In this document: one piece after another, positions 35,461-47,880 of the stretch
Position numbering within the stretch: the stretch's first letter is position 1
How the letters are laid out: each line of letters starts with the position of its first letter
Assembly (NCBI GenBank): GCA_965153455.1
Contig: OZ234497.1
Coordinates: 3,100,001 to 3,164,000, forward strand
Origin: Sphagnum compactum
Taxonomy: Eukaryota; Bryophyta; Sphagnopsida; Sphagnales
DNA length: 64,000 bases
Direction: 5' to 3'
The notes under the pieces: model-generated
The model's database searches: none
The model's input: only the letters and a program-made list of their open reading frames with translations
Told to the model about the DNA's origin: nothing
Translations under genes and position numbers: made by a program

Positions 35461-38039
35461 CTATTCAGTCTATTTTCTTTTTAAAGTATAAGAAACCAAA
35501 CTCAAGAGTTGTTGGGTACCAAAACTGGGGTGTCCCACTGTAAAAAATGCATTACAAGCAAGACAAACTATTCCTCCAAAATGTCACAAAGTTGCAAAGC
35601 AATTTGTGTTCTTGTTCAACAAGAACTTAGCCTACTTGTAGGCAAGTTTGCATATTGTGCTCCACCATGTGGCAACTCCTAGTGCCTCTATGCACTTTCT
35701 TCCATCTGAAATGTCTCAGAGCTCTTTTGGGTAAAAAGAGCCCAAAAGGGAAGAAATAATAAGGGAGAGTACCCAAATGTCTTCGGTTAGGAACTCGCAC
35801 TCCTCCTAATCAAGTTTCAGAGGAGTAGTTTGTCCACCAACAAGTGTTTTCAAGTATTGTCTTTGTCATCAGCTTGTCATCAGCTCACAAGCTACAATTT
35901 GCATGCTGGTCCTTTCTAAGCAATAGAAGCTAGAAACATAACATCTTTGCATGAAGACATAGTCACACAGGTTCAAAGGTTTAAATTACAACAAAAAAGG
36001 GTCGGTCATTAAGGACAAATAGCTGGGTCAAGGGTCTTGGCAATGATAGCATACCCATGCTCAAATGCCCACAGACACCATCCATCCTAAAATGCGTACC
36101 TTCCCAAAGAAATGCAAAATCCCTGTGGAATTGGCTTTTTAGAAAAAGAGTTTAAAGGCAAAAGGTGGGTCTTGCCTTCTAAAGCTTTCCATGGTGCTGT
36201 TGTTGGCTTGGGAAGACCATGAAGTCTACACATGGCAATTTTAGGTCTCCCATGCTTTTCTCAAAAGCCCTCTGCAGAGGAAGCGGAAAACAAATCAACA
36301 AAGACAAACACTAAAGGTGACACTAATAGCTCTACTTTAGGCTTGCGAATGCAAAAGCATCTTAGTGGTAAGGACAGACATTGCATCCCAGATTGTCTCC
36401 TGATCTTCTGAATTCACAATTGTAATTTTCCAAAAGTTTCTCACCAAGCAGCTGACCTAGAGAATCTTGGTTATTCCTCCAGAAACAGATTCAAAGAACT
36501 AATTCACCATCAAAATGATGATGCTAGATTGTAACAATCCTTGGGTCACTGGCTGACATCACAAGCTATGCTTTTGAGCTTGACTCCAGGTTTGGCTCAT
36601 TTGCAAGCACATATGGAATATTAAATCAGCATTAGATGTTTGTCAAGTGCTAGGGTTTGATGCTAACCAGGAGAGACAGGAGACACTGTAATGTTAGCCA
36701 TGATCCATATCACCAACAGCTCCTGTCTTCACTGACCACAGTATCCATCACTCTTTCACCCATCTGGTCATAACCACACAATGCTAGTAGTGTTGACTTC
36801 CAAAGACATGAAAACACATCTGAAAAAGGTCAGACTTTATAAAGCTCAACAGCAGATTGGATCAAAGTCTGGATCAATCAGATCTGATCCTGCGGCTACA
36901 CAACATGGTCTGAATCTGAAATAGAGCACTTAACATTTAAATTCTTTTGTCCTTTCCAGGAGGGACAACTGACTGACTGATGCAGGGAATAAAATACAAT
37001 CCTTGAGCTTCATCAAAATACGCATTACCAAAACACTGTGGATTTTATGTACATGGTGCAAACAGCTCACAACCTGTGCCTGAAGTCAAGGCCCACCTGC
37101 CCAAGACTCATACCACAGTACTTCACACATGATAATTGTATGTTAGTGGCATGCTACACATCACCTGATACACAGACCTAGTTCAGGCCAGTATATGATT
37201 GGGTGTGTCTACACAACAAACAGCTGTTTGCTTCAGATCTAAAGCTTGATAATATCTTCCTAAGTTGTGAGAATTTTTCCGTAAACTTACAATTTTACAA
37301 TTTCAAGTGAAACTGATTAGAATTGAGAGATGACCCAACAAGAAGTTTAGAAAAATTTCAGAACTGAGAACATAACAGCAATCAATCAGCAGGCATGCAA
37401 AAAGAGGAAAGCCAAACCCCAAAGAAGAGAGAAAAACTATGACCCAAAAGCAAAACTGATGAGCCAGTTGAACAATTATGATGGTCATATGCAATAGAAG
37501 GACTCACTGATGAGCCACTGAGAAAAAATATGATGGTCATATGCAATAAAATGTTTCAGTAAGAATATCAACAGTTCCTTGGTTCTTTTAGATCCTTCAT
37601 TTACAGAATCATCAGAAAACAAGCTAGAATTCAGAAGGGTTCATGTTGTTGCAGTAGATGTTGTTTTACCTGCCAACACATTTCATGCTCACAAGACATA
37701 GAGCCCGGCATGGCAAGTGACCAATACCTTAAAAAGCATTTTTGGCAACTACCACGACACACATACATCAGTACAACCCTGGGCAGTACAATCTGCACTT
37801 ACAATAACATTCTGAAAACCTACTCAAAGTGTTCTTCTGTTCAGATACCATTTGATTGATTTCATGATCAATTCAACGCCATGAATTCAACATCAACATC
37901 AACAACATGAAGGACCTAGAGCTGTGAGACAAATCTGATGTACACCCAGTACAGCATGTGAAACGCATCATCAGAAAGCATGTTTGTAGTCGCCTTGAAA
38001 GTGGTTTGTAGCAAGCTTGGAGAGACAAAAAGCTTGCTT
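35461..38039. other. Intergenic region before APC4
   Basis: It is less AT-rich than neighbouring intergenic DNA but shows no open frame above about 65 codons and no recognisable domain. The sequence gatggtcatatgcaata is repeated at 37471 and 37531. Nothing else supportable. Confidence 0.4.
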
Positions 38040-38385
38040 CCAGATAGGTAGATGATCAAGAGCTTCATCACAGTTTTGCATTTCGCTCACACATCTGCTG
38101 AAGGAAGAAAAAAACAAGCACAAAAGCCCTGGCTCCTGAAAATCCATGCCCCAAGGAATTGCAAACCCAAACCCTAAACCCATTTTCCTGGAAGTACGAG
38201 CTCCTCCTCCTTCCAGATAGATGATCAAGAGCTTCATCATAGTCTTGCATTTATCTCACACATTTGCTGAAGGGAAAAAAAACAACCACACAAGCTCTGG
38301 CTCCGGAAAATCCATGCCCCAAGGAATTGCAAACCCTAAACCCTAAACCCATTTTCCTTGAAGTGCGACCTCCTCCTCCTTCTCC
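38040..38385 (+). repeat. Tandem duplication of about 169 bp upstream of APC4, with telo-boxes
   Basis: The block from gatgatcaagagcttcatca (38051) to the cctcctcctcc tract recurs from 38220 with about 10 percent differences. Each copy contains telo-box AAACCCTA motifs: 38169-38176 in the first, and 38331-38338 overlapping 38338-38345 in the second. It ends about 180 bp before the APC4 start codon, so it lies in the promoter or 5' UTR. Confidence 0.9.
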
Positions 38386-38504
38386 CTCCTTGGAAGCCGG
38401 TCGCGGTCTCCGGCGCACTCCCACTTGCCGTTTCGGAGTTGGAGTGCGGGAGAGATAGAGAGGGTACTGCACAGCATGACAAGGAGCAGGCGATGGGCAG
38501 GATT

Positions 38505-38519
38505 TAGGGTTTAGGGTTT
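38505..38519. promoter_or_regulatory. Inverted telo-box pair before APC4
   Basis: TAGGGTTTAGGGTTT holds two overlapping reverse complements of AAACCCTA, 46 bp before the APC4 ATG and opposite in orientation to those at 38331-38345. Telo-boxes are known in promoters of plant genes linked to cell division and translation. APC4 is a cell-cycle gene, so a regulatory role is plausible but inferred. Confidence 0.5.
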
Positions 38520-38565
38520 TTGGTGCATGGGCAGCAACAACATACGACAGAAGAGAGACTGAGCG

Positions 38566-41500
38566 ATGGCTGAAGCGGAGGATGATGGCGGAGGAGGAGC
38601 AGATGGCGATGTTCTTTCCTTCACTTTACATTTGGACAAATCCCTCTCCTGTGCCGTAAGCATGTCTATTTTCCTTCCTCTCTCTCTTTCTTTCTACCTT
38701 CAGTGCACATTTCCTCCATGGGGTTTGTTGACTCCTGGCTCCTGATGAGTATTGGGTTTTTGGGTTATGGCTTTTTTTTCGGAAGGTGACAATAGCAGCA
38801 TGGAATCCAGAGAAGGATTTGCTGGCCATGGTCACACAAGATCACCAACTCCTTGTGCACCGATTCAACTGGCAGCGTCTTTGGGCCGTCTCTCCAGATC
38901 AAAGAGTTACAGCAATCTGCTGGCGTCCTGATGGGAAGGCACTGGCTGTGGGTCATCATGATGGCAGCATTGCTATTCGTGATGTGGAAGTGAGGACACA
39001 TCCCTTCTTTCTTCTTACATATGCACTTTGAAAAATCCTGCTCAGGGAGTCAGGGTTTTTCATGTGATTTGGTGGGTTTAGGTTTAGGGAAAAATCCTGC
39101 TCATGTTTGCTGTGATGATCTGTTTGATTGATGTTTTCTTTTCCTGATTGGAGACACATCTGAATCACCCATCTTCTGTGGATTTGGCAGAATGGAGATG
39201 TGCTGCGGCAGACAGCAACACATAATGCAACAGTGGAATGTCTGTACTGGACTGAAGAAGGCCATCGCTTGCCGGTATGTATGTGGAGCAGATTTTGAAC
39301 AATCTAGGGTCTGATCTTCTTATGTGGTGTCTGTGGAGCTTTTGAGCTTTTGCTTTGTGGAGTCCATCATCATTCCTTCAGCTTTGGTCTTAACTCCTGT
39401 TAAACAATTGTGTTTTGGGGGGAATTTTTAATCAGGGTCAATTAGATGATGTGTTTTCCTATGAAGATCGAACTCCAAGATTCTTCCCATCACCTCCACG
39501 GGCACCTCCAATGCCAGGCACTGCCCCCACTTTTGACATGTCTGGAGTGTTAGGACCTGGTGCTGAAGACCAAGGCAGTGCAAATCAAAAGACCATTCTG
39601 CTGGCTGTGCAGCAGCGGCTTTATGTGCTTTGCAGTGGGGATAAAGATGGGACCATCTGTTTGAGTGCATTCGGTGTTTTTCCAATTGGAAAGCTGGTGA
39701 GCTTTGTTTCTGTGAAATGGCTTTTGAACTTATGTGGATCTGAGCCGTAAACCCTAAATTGAAGGTACCACTGTCTTTTAGGCTGATGTCCAAATATGTT
39801 TGGTCATGACCTTTGTAGGATATCAGGGAGCGTGCTATCAGTTGCATGAGATCAACTAGCAAATCTGAGATGAATCCTGTTTATCGACTTCTCAATGCCT
39901 CAGCTCTCCAGGTATGTAAATCTTCATTCATACTCATACGTCTGTCACATGTGAATGACTTGGCTTTTTTGTCATGGTACAGGTTTTTTTCTATATATTT
40001 TTTATAGCAATGTGGGGCTGAGTTTGAAATCAGAACGAGGCAGTTGCAAAGGTTAGATACTGTCAAGTTTGGGGGGCTGAATGCTTCTTGAGTGACAAAA
40101 TGACACAATCAGAGTAAAAACAGGTCTTCCTTTCAAACAATCTTCGCAACATGACAGTTATCTGCAGTGGAACACTCTCCATGGAGGGCTCTCCAATGGT
40201 GGCTGGTGCAGCAAAGAGGTCACCTGGATTGTATGCAATTTCTGTCGACACCTCTCTACTCGGAGACAGGTGCATTGCCAATCGCTTGAAACTTCGACAT
40301 CCATGTTTCTATTTTGAGTTGATTTTATAACAGAAATGCTGATGGTTCATACTTTGCATACAACAAATCTTTGTTTCTGTAGCTATTCAGTTTTGTTGCA
40401 TATTATTGCTAGATCCACCACTGGTGATGTCCACACTCATTTAATTTTGTCATGCCCAGGAGGAAGGAACTGCGGCAAGTGGCCCTGCAGGCATCAAGTG
40501 TGGTAGAGCTCCTGGATGTTGTGCAAGCAACGCTGAATGTCATGCATAAGCAATGGCATGAGGCCATCTCTGTTTTTGAAGAAAAGTTTCAGCCTCTCTC
40601 TGTACTGCTGATGGAGCACGGTACCTGTCATTAGAGCACTGCTTTTTTTTTAACATTTGTTATTGCAGCAAAACATGATAATCTGATCAAATGCTCTAGT
40701 AGAAAAGAATGAAAGTTTCCTTTGGAAGAGACTCTTACTGCATTTTCTGTTTTCTTCAGGCTATGTTATGGTATCTCATTGACAGTGCCAGTGTTGTTGA
40801 CCATGCACACACAGGCACCCAAATCAAGCCACGTGATGAGCTGCTGAATCTTCTTGCATGTGGGTCAGCTAGTCCAGGACTGCACCAATTTCTTGCTTCC
40901 TTGGGTGAAGCGGTAATGCATCTTATCACCTGGTAGTGTATCCTACTATGAGTTTAGGACAGAACCTAGTGATGTAACTTTTTTCCATGCAGATGTATTG
41001 TGCCCAAGTAAGGCTGGATAAAGACAGGCAGCTTCTACTTAGAAAAGATGAGGCAGTAACACTCCAAGCTTGCCAGTTTAGCCGGCAGTTTTAGGGTTTA
41101 GGGTTAAGCAGTTTCCCGTGGTGGGTGTGGCATCCATGTTTAAGTGTGACTACACATCTGCTGGCCCCATGATTGTGCTGCCTACAGGGATTGAAACGAT
41201 TGGCAAAGAGCATTGATACTGCTGGTAGGGAACTCCTCGGCCTCATTGCTCAGCACTTACAGGTTAAGTTTTGTTCTATCTGTTTCCCCTCTCTCCTGGC
41301 TTGTTGCTCAAGAGTATGATTGAACTTTGCCATTAACATTGCTGCTGTGTCTTGTGTGCTATTCTGAATGGGTGCACAGCCAGCAGCTGAGATGATTGCA
41401 TTTAGGATTGGTGAGTTGCAAGGCCTGTCACGGTGGCGAGCACGTGTCCATAGAGTAGGGCTGCACGAAACTCTTATGGAGCGTGCCATGGAGCATGCAG

Positions 41501-44356
41501 GCATGCTTCTTGTGCAAGTTGAATGCCTTCTTCGTACTATCTCTGATACTGCTGGCGAGGTCTCTGTCTTGTGCTCTTTTGTCCATTATTGCTCCCATCT
41601 CTTGCCATATGTTCTTGCCATATGTCTACACTGGTTTTTTCAAGAGCGGGATATGTCAGAAGCTTGTGTTCTCAATTGTTGCTTTTGGTCTGTATACTCA
41701 TCATGCTTGGACAGCAAAAGAAGGCTCTGTCTTTCAGATCCAGAATTACTGCTAATGACCACATGTGTGTGGCATGGGCTTGAACTGCAACTCTTTCACA
41801 GCCTTGTAGTTTTTCTGTAGTAGGATTGACAGAGGACGGGAGAAAACGGTGGATAGTAGCAGGGGTGCTGTTCACTAAGATGAGAGAAAAGTGAGTAAGA
41901 CAGGCAAACTATTGTGGGGGGAGGTTTTGGGTCCTGCAGTTCAGGCTTTTTTTTGTTTGGCTTACAAAGTCACTGCGCCAGCTGAGTAATGATGTAGTAC
42001 CCTCTTCAAATCAGCTTCCAGTCATCAACAGGTTTCCACTAACACCCTTACCTGCTTAACCTTGACCACCAGATAGAGCAACAGAATTTTCATTTCAGAT
42101 GTGCTATCAGAACCCTAGTTCTCAAGTTCTTATATCTTACTGGCAATCTCACTTGAGTGTGACAGTGTGAAGGTAGCTGCATTCCTGCGGTCCCATTTTG
42201 AGAAGGACCCAATCAGCCCACATCTTGCACCCCTATCAGATATCTTCATACCGGATGTAAATTTGTAAGTGCCAATGTAAGTGCATGTGTTTGTCATCTT
42301 TTTGTGCTTGAGGAGCCCAGTTGAGCAGCTAGCATTCCATGTTGAAGTGTATGACTACTCAGGACATTTTTTTCCCAGGCACAATTGTTGTGAAGGAGAC
42401 ACAAAGGATATCCAACAGCTTCTTTCACACCTTGCAAGGTTCTCAAACTGCATGATGTCCTGGTGTGACATGCAGGGGGAAAGACAGGATGATGGAAGAA
42501 TTGATGCTGATGGGAGGTTTCACTGATTGGAAATGTCTACAGCGAACTTTTTTTCAACAAATTTCTGAACTTCAAATCAGGTTCTCTTTTTACCTCTGTG
42601 CCTCTATATTGCTTTTGTTTTGGCACATGAGATTCTTACCACCCTTTGTAGAGAGTGACAGCCCATCTTTGAGTCGAGCTGTCTTTCAAGTTTGACACAA
42701 ATAGCAATGGAGTAGGTGTTGAGCAAGAGAATAGATGTCATGGGTGACAGACAAAAGTTGCTGAGTATAGTTGTTTATTGGACACCATTCTTGTCACCAT
42801 GTTTGTTTTTGTTTTGGTGGAACTGACACTATAGTCACCTTCAAAGTGTTCTTCTGGAATTTTCTCTGCAATCTCCTAGAATTGTAGTTGTTTACTGATG
42901 GACAGACCCACTTCTGTCATTTCAGCAACTTTCTGTGGATATATGTGTGCAGTTGTGAGGAGGCATTTGCATTGCCAGTGAAGGAAATCTCTCCCAACTT
43001 GAGAGTACAAGGCATGCTGCCATTGTGCCCTCTTCCCCATTTACTGCAACCCCTAGCCCGCATTCCATTGTCACTGACTTACTTTGAGGTCCTCTTTCTT
43101 CACTCTGCTTTGGTTTGATGGTTGTGATCTGGGGATTGTGTAAGGGCATAATTGCAGCAATTTGTGGCTGGCTAGCATGACACCTCTATACCTAACCATG
43201 TTCATTCAATGGGTCCTTCCTGTCATCACTGTTGATATATCCTGTGGTTGAATATCAATCATTTGTCCTCATGATTTGCAACAGGAGAATGTAGGCCCTT
43301 CAACAAAGGAAGCTAGCCCAGTTGAAGACTACATTTGCCTAAACATCACAGATGAACAAAATTCAACTCACCAGAGTGTGGTGGTTGTCTTGCGAAGATT
43401 TTCTGCCTGTCATACACCCTCCAAAAGAGATATGGAGGCTCCAGAAGTTATTGCATTGCAAATTGATCAAAGTCTACAATGTATTGATCTGGCCCTTTAT
43501 AAGGTATTGTGCTGTTACTCTTCATGAATTTAGGTGAAAGTCCACTGTGCTGCGCAGCATGCCGATTGGCTCTCTCCTCATAGTAACTGAAATTTGGAAG
43601 CTTTGTCATTAGCATATGCATCACAGATTGCCATCATTTTCACTGGGTGTCATGTGGAGTACATGAAGACTCCTTGCATCCTCAATTGTCCCTGGTTTTT
43701 GCATGCCTAATTACAGGAAAGGCAGCTGGTGTTATTGGTGAGAAAGGAGGCCAAGGAGAGTGGAAAGCTCCCTCAGACATATTTGATGCTTTTGCATCTG
43801 GAGGACTTGGGATTTATGCCATTCTTGCAGACAATTTCCACCCTACAGCATCAGTCACTGTTGCATGTCTGCTCAGCACTTGTAAGCCTCAGAGCCTCAA
43901 ACTTCAAATTCCACCCTCTCATTCTTGTCATTTCTTTGCTTCAGCTATCTGCTCTTTTCCACGCAGTGTTGTAAGCCCTGGAACTTGAAGGAATGGAGAT
44001 AAGTTTGGTTCTGGGTTTGTGGTGGACAGGGAGCTGTGTTGCCCATTGGTCTGAAGGATGGTAAAGTACGGGCAGTTTCTCTCCCTGATGCAGTGCCTCC
44101 ATTGGCTGTCAGTGGTATGATTCTCACTCTTACAGAAGACACAGAGCTCTGGTTTACTTTGATATGCAGATATATTGTGAATGCTACTATCTCTCTGTCT
44201 TTTGTTCTTGTAAATGGACTTAAATTTTTAGACTGAGTGTGAATTATGTGAATTTCAGCTTCGCGAGGGCTGGCATGCATATTTGGTGGTCAACGTCGAG
44301 TGCTCTTGTATGATCTTGAGGAGGATGAAGAAGGAAAAGATGATGAAATCATTTGA
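38566..44356 (+). CDS. APC4: Anaphase-promoting complex subunit 4 (APC4), 18 exons
   Basis: Exons: 38566-38655, 38786-38989, 39191-39274, 39436-39696, 39819-39911, 40124-40269, 40460-40620, 40815-40912, 41188-41262, 41380-41559, 41940-42031, 42166-42264, 42476-42580, 42953-43088, 43285-43503, 43717-43881, 44030-44114, 44259-44356. All are bounded by AG/GT and every phase joins, giving 796 residues, about the length usual for plant APC4. The protein is a scaffold of the nuclear anaphase-promoting complex, a cullin-RING E3 ligase that marks cyclins and securin for degradation. Early exons encode the APC4 WD40 region ([35 protein letters not shown]; later [25 protein letters not shown]). Middle exons encode the helical APC4 domain ([26 protein letters not shown]). 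The C-terminus returns to the propeller ([31 protein letters not shown]). Choosing the acceptor at 40815 avoids a stop that the one near 40760 would create. Confidence 0.95.
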
Positions 44357-45554
44357 CCAGCCTGTGGCATCAAGTCCTGTTCTCCACCAGTCTCCCACAT
44401 TGCATTACGGTCCCTGATCTACCAAAGTAGTACTAACTTTCAAGACTTCCTTTTCCTAATAGACATAAACATTTTTTTCCTGGAAGAGTGTCACCTAGTT
44501 GTCTGCTTAGCAACTTTCAATCCAATTTCTTTGGTTTGTAAAACCAAGATATTGACCTCCTGGAGTATGCCAAAGTAGTTGCACTAGCTACAGCATTGCA
44601 GATGAAGAGGTTGTACAGAGACCTTTATAGTGATCTAGACAGATGGCTACAACTTCACTGCAGCAAGAGGGTATCTTCCATTTGGAAACAAATGAGAAGT
44701 TGGAAAGTTCAATGGGAAGAGGAAGTGAGCAATGCAACACTCATCAATCAGGACTTGGTCTAGTCAAATTGCTTTCTCCTTTGACATGTTGAAAATAAGT
44801 GTTTTTGAGTAATTTCATAACAGGAAAGCCACACATAGAGTGCATTGAGATGACATAACAATAATTATGAGCAAGGCAACACTGTAACAATGTGTGATCC
44901 TTTTTGTGTGGAAAAAGCAATGGAATTCCAAAGATCTGTGAAATGCCATTTGACCCCAGTGAAACACTTGTTAGGTGATACACAGAGTTCAGGGGTACAA
45001 GAAACTTTATCCTACATGATCCTCATTCAGATAGTGTTCCAAATCTTCATCCTGACAGAAAACACAGAAACATGATAGGTCCTAAGGAGAAGCTTTGTTA
45101 GATCTCATGTACTACGCATATGGTGGAGTTTCAGTGTGCCTGGCACTGACTATGCTCCCCAAGTCGTGTTGTCCCAGTCTACATCGTCCTTGCCAACATC
45201 CCAGCAGACATGCACACAATTAGGAACACAACTAAAACAGTAGCATTCATAGTTGTAGACAACTTGTACACCAAAGTCGTGCTAATAAAAAGTCGCCTAC
45301 AAAAATCCTATTAAGATGGACATATGAGGTGCAGATAGACACCTAGCTGTTGTGATCATTCTTTCCTGAAGGTTGCAGCATTCAAATGCTTTAGACTCTA
45401 CCTTTGTGCTGGAAATCACTTCTGAATAACACCACTCCATTCTCAAAGGAATTCAAACCACCAGCATTTTTCAGCAATTCAGCTCTACAACAGACCTAAC
45501 CACTCAGATTAAGCCTTTGCAACAGTTGCAAGAAAACCTTCTCTCACTCACTCA
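44357..45554. other. Convergent 3' region between APC4 and uS17
   Basis: The 3' ends of APC4 (plus) and the uS17 gene (minus) face each other here, so it probably contains both 3' UTRs. I see no other gene; short frames lack family features. Confidence 0.5.
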
Positions 45555-46253
45555 CTATGTATCAGTCCTCATGTTTGCTGCATGTCCTGTTGTTGCATTG
45601 TTGTTCAGTGTGGAAGTCTCCGGTGCTTCGAGTTTCGAAGGAACAGGAGCTTCAAAGATGCGTGCTCTTCTGAGGATTTCAGACACAATCCAGTGTTTTC
45701 GCTTACTCAGAGGCCTTGATGATGTTAACCTTACCTGCATCATCAAAGAAAGCATCCACCTTACAAAACATGTAAGACAGCATTTCTTGAAGAAGTTCTC
45801 GAACAGCAAGCTCTTGGGAAGCTCTCAACCCTAACCATGCGCTTGCCACAACCTCCAAATATTTTTTCCAAGTACACGGCCAAAAGAAGAGAAGGAAAGA
45901 TGACAAAGGAATACAACTGAAGCACTCAAGAAGAGCAGAAATCAGATTTCACAACGAAATGTAATGCAATGCAATGCCTGCAACATCAAAGTCATCAAAG
46001 TGAAGAAATTCATTTGCAAGCGACATGAGAGTCACTGCTACCAAACTATACATGAAACAGGAAAAAAAAATGCCGGGTCAGGAAAACCGACCTCGTCGCC
46101 CATGTTGCAAGCATTGGTCTCGTCGTGTGCCATGAACTTGGAAGTCCTCCTCACCAGCTTCGGGTACTTTGGGTGCTGCCACAGTCGCTGCACCGCCACC
46201 ACAACTGACTTCGTCATCTTATTCGACACCACCTTTCCTACAACCGTCTTCAT
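45555..46253 (-). CDS. Organellar ribosomal protein uS17 (bacterial-type S17), two exons
   Basis: Exon 1 is 46253-46092 and exon 2 is 45734-45555, joined GAG|GTCGGT..GATGCAG in phase 0, for 113 residues. uS17 binds 16S-type rRNA early in small-subunit assembly. The N-terminus starts directly with the S17 fold ([20 protein letters not shown]). It then has [21 protein letters not shown] and, across the splice junction, [21 protein letters not shown], the pattern of the plant nuclear-encoded, probably mitochondrial S17 family. A Ser/Thr/Ala-rich tail of about 30 residues follows. No separate presequence is visible, which is also my recollection for the Arabidopsis homologues; the compartment is therefore inferred. 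It is divergent from the uL18 gene, with about 0.7 kb between start codons. Confidence 0.93.
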
Positions 46254-46278
46254 CGCTCCCCCACTTCTTCTTCTTCGG

Positions 46279-46316
<38 letters not shown>

Positions 46317-46960
46317 CGTGCTGCGCTCCCCCCCCTTCTGTTCACAAACCCTAAACCCAGATCCTTGAACCCTAACCCCGGAATTCTGCGTCGATCAAAA
46401 CCAAACGACGACTCGGTTGCAAAGATGCTGCTGTTGAAGTCCTGACCACTAGGCTATACGTTTCTGCTGATGCAGATGAACTCTCCAGTCCGAAAAGCAA
46501 CAGGTTCTTGCCAACAATAATACGAAGGAGAAGAAGAGGTTAGTAGTGTCGCACCGAACCCTAAAGAGTTTCGAGCTTTGCTGCTTAGATTCAGTGGGGG
46601 TTCGGAAGTGGATACTTTTTGGGTGTTGGAAAGAGGTTTTGATGGAGGTTTTGTGAAGAAGGGAGGACAGAAACAGAGATGTCTTGTTGCTTTGTTGCAT
46701 TGACGGAAGCAAGTAGTAGTAGCAGCAGCAGCGGTAGCGTTGGATCGTTTGGATTGTTTCTCTTTTGCATTTTGTCTACTTGTTTGATTCAATAGGAGAG
46801 ACTTGGGGTTTTTTTGTTTGTGCACTTTGCTTTGCAAACAGGAACAAGTCTGCCGAGAGATGGCGTTCGCCCGGGGATTCCACCTGCTTTGAAAGAAGGG
46901 AGAAGAAGGTAAAACGTAGTGGCAACAAGAGCGGTGAAGCTCTGGAACCCAGCTGTGCCT
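46254..46960. promoter_or_regulatory. Shared intergenic region of the divergent uS17/uL18 pair
   Basis: It lies between the two start codons and must hold both promoters and 5' UTRs. A (CT)n tract occupies 46282-46315. A telo-box AAACCCTA lies at 46346-46353, with a second CCCTAA-type motif near 46368 and another ACCCTAAA near 46558. Telo-boxes and pyrimidine tracts are established features of plant ribosomal-protein gene promoters and leaders. Exact transcription starts cannot be read from the sequence. Confidence 0.65.
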
Positions 46961-47880
46961 ATGGCAGCTGTAAGGAGGCTACGAAACCTTGCCTGCTCCA
47001 GAGCTGTGGCTGTTGCAAACCACATCACGAATCCATCTGTTGTGCAGAATTCGGGGCCTGCATCATGGCCTTCTTTTATGAACTACGCCACGATGAGTGC
47101 AAGGAAGAAAGGAGGCTGGGAGGTTGGTTTTCTCTACCTGCCGAGTTTAGGGTTTGAGAATGCTTCTCAATCTTTGTTTTCTACATGTATTTGTTCTTGA
47201 TCAATGCAAGTGCAGTAGGGATTCTCTGTGGACATTGCAAAGGATAGACATGGTCAGTATCTTATGCTTAGTGATTGCAAGGGGTTTTAGTTCATCCTTC
47301 TGTTCGGGCATGGAGCTTCGCAGCATTGATTTACAGAATGTCATTTCTGAGCTTGAATGCATGTTTCTTTGGAGTGCAGAGATGTGGTCGAGCAGGTGAG
47401 ATGGAAGATGATGATTATGGAAGTGCTTGGGACACTCGAGATGATGGCTTTGGCTATTCCCGAGAAGTAGAAGTTCCACATTGGAATCCCAGGAGGAAGA
47501 AGGCAGAAGATGACAAGAAGAAGAAGAACACCAAGAGGTCTTTCAAAGCACGGTCAGAGAAGTGCATGAAGCCCTTCACACTTGATATTTTCTTCTCTAC
47601 CAAGTACATTCACGCCAGCATCATGCACCGTGTTACCAGCAAGGTAGTTGCAGTTGCAAGCACTAATGCTAAGGAATTCCGAGGAAATCTGAAGTCATAT
47701 AGAGACTTCTCAGCTTGCAAAGTCATAGGAAAAACCCTTGCAGAGAGGGCAATAGAAGCTGATGTGTATACAGTCGTGTATGAACCTAGGAAAGGAGAGA
47801 AGTTTGAAGGAAAGTTAGCAGCTGTGGTAGGAACTGTTGAGGAAAATGGGGTTCATGTGCACAGGCCAGTTCCCGTATAA
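46961..47880 (+). CDS. Organellar ribosomal protein uL18 (bacterial-type L18), two exons
   Basis: Exon 1 is 46961-47122 and exon 2 is 47380-47880, joined GAG|GTTGGT..AGTGCAG in phase 0, for 220 residues. uL18 binds 5S rRNA in the large subunit. Exon 1 encodes an Arg/Ala/Ser-rich, acid-poor leader (MAAVRRLRNLACSRAVAVAN) typical of organelle import, most likely mitochondrial. Exon 2 begins with an acidic then basic linker (MEDDDYGSAWD; RRKKAEDDKKKK) and continues with the L18 domain at about residues 115-215: IHASIMHRVTSKVVAVASTN, then KVIGKTLAERAIEADV and YEPRKGEKFEGKLAAVV. The start is the first ATG that gives the presequence; an upstream in-frame GTG at 46919 is not needed. The charged linker is longer than in bacterial L18. 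The gene probably shares its promoter region with the uS17 gene. Confidence 0.9.

Noticed and set aside
41086-41106. Telomere-like TTTAGGGTTTAGGGTTA run inside an APC4 intron, and a similar run at 53385-53400
   Set aside because: Only two to three units, not at a chromosome end and not near a start codon; read as chance or small interstitial motifs.
42313-42438. An extra 42-codon APC4 exon bounded by introns of 48 and 37 nt
   Set aside because: Its phases fit, but the flanking introns would be shorter than plants normally splice. Joining 42264 directly to 42476 also keeps the phase and matches the length of the corresponding stretch of plant APC4 as I recall it.
46919-46960. Upstream extension of uL18 from an in-frame GTG
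   Set aside because: No ATG is present; the ATG at 46961 begins a typical import presequence.
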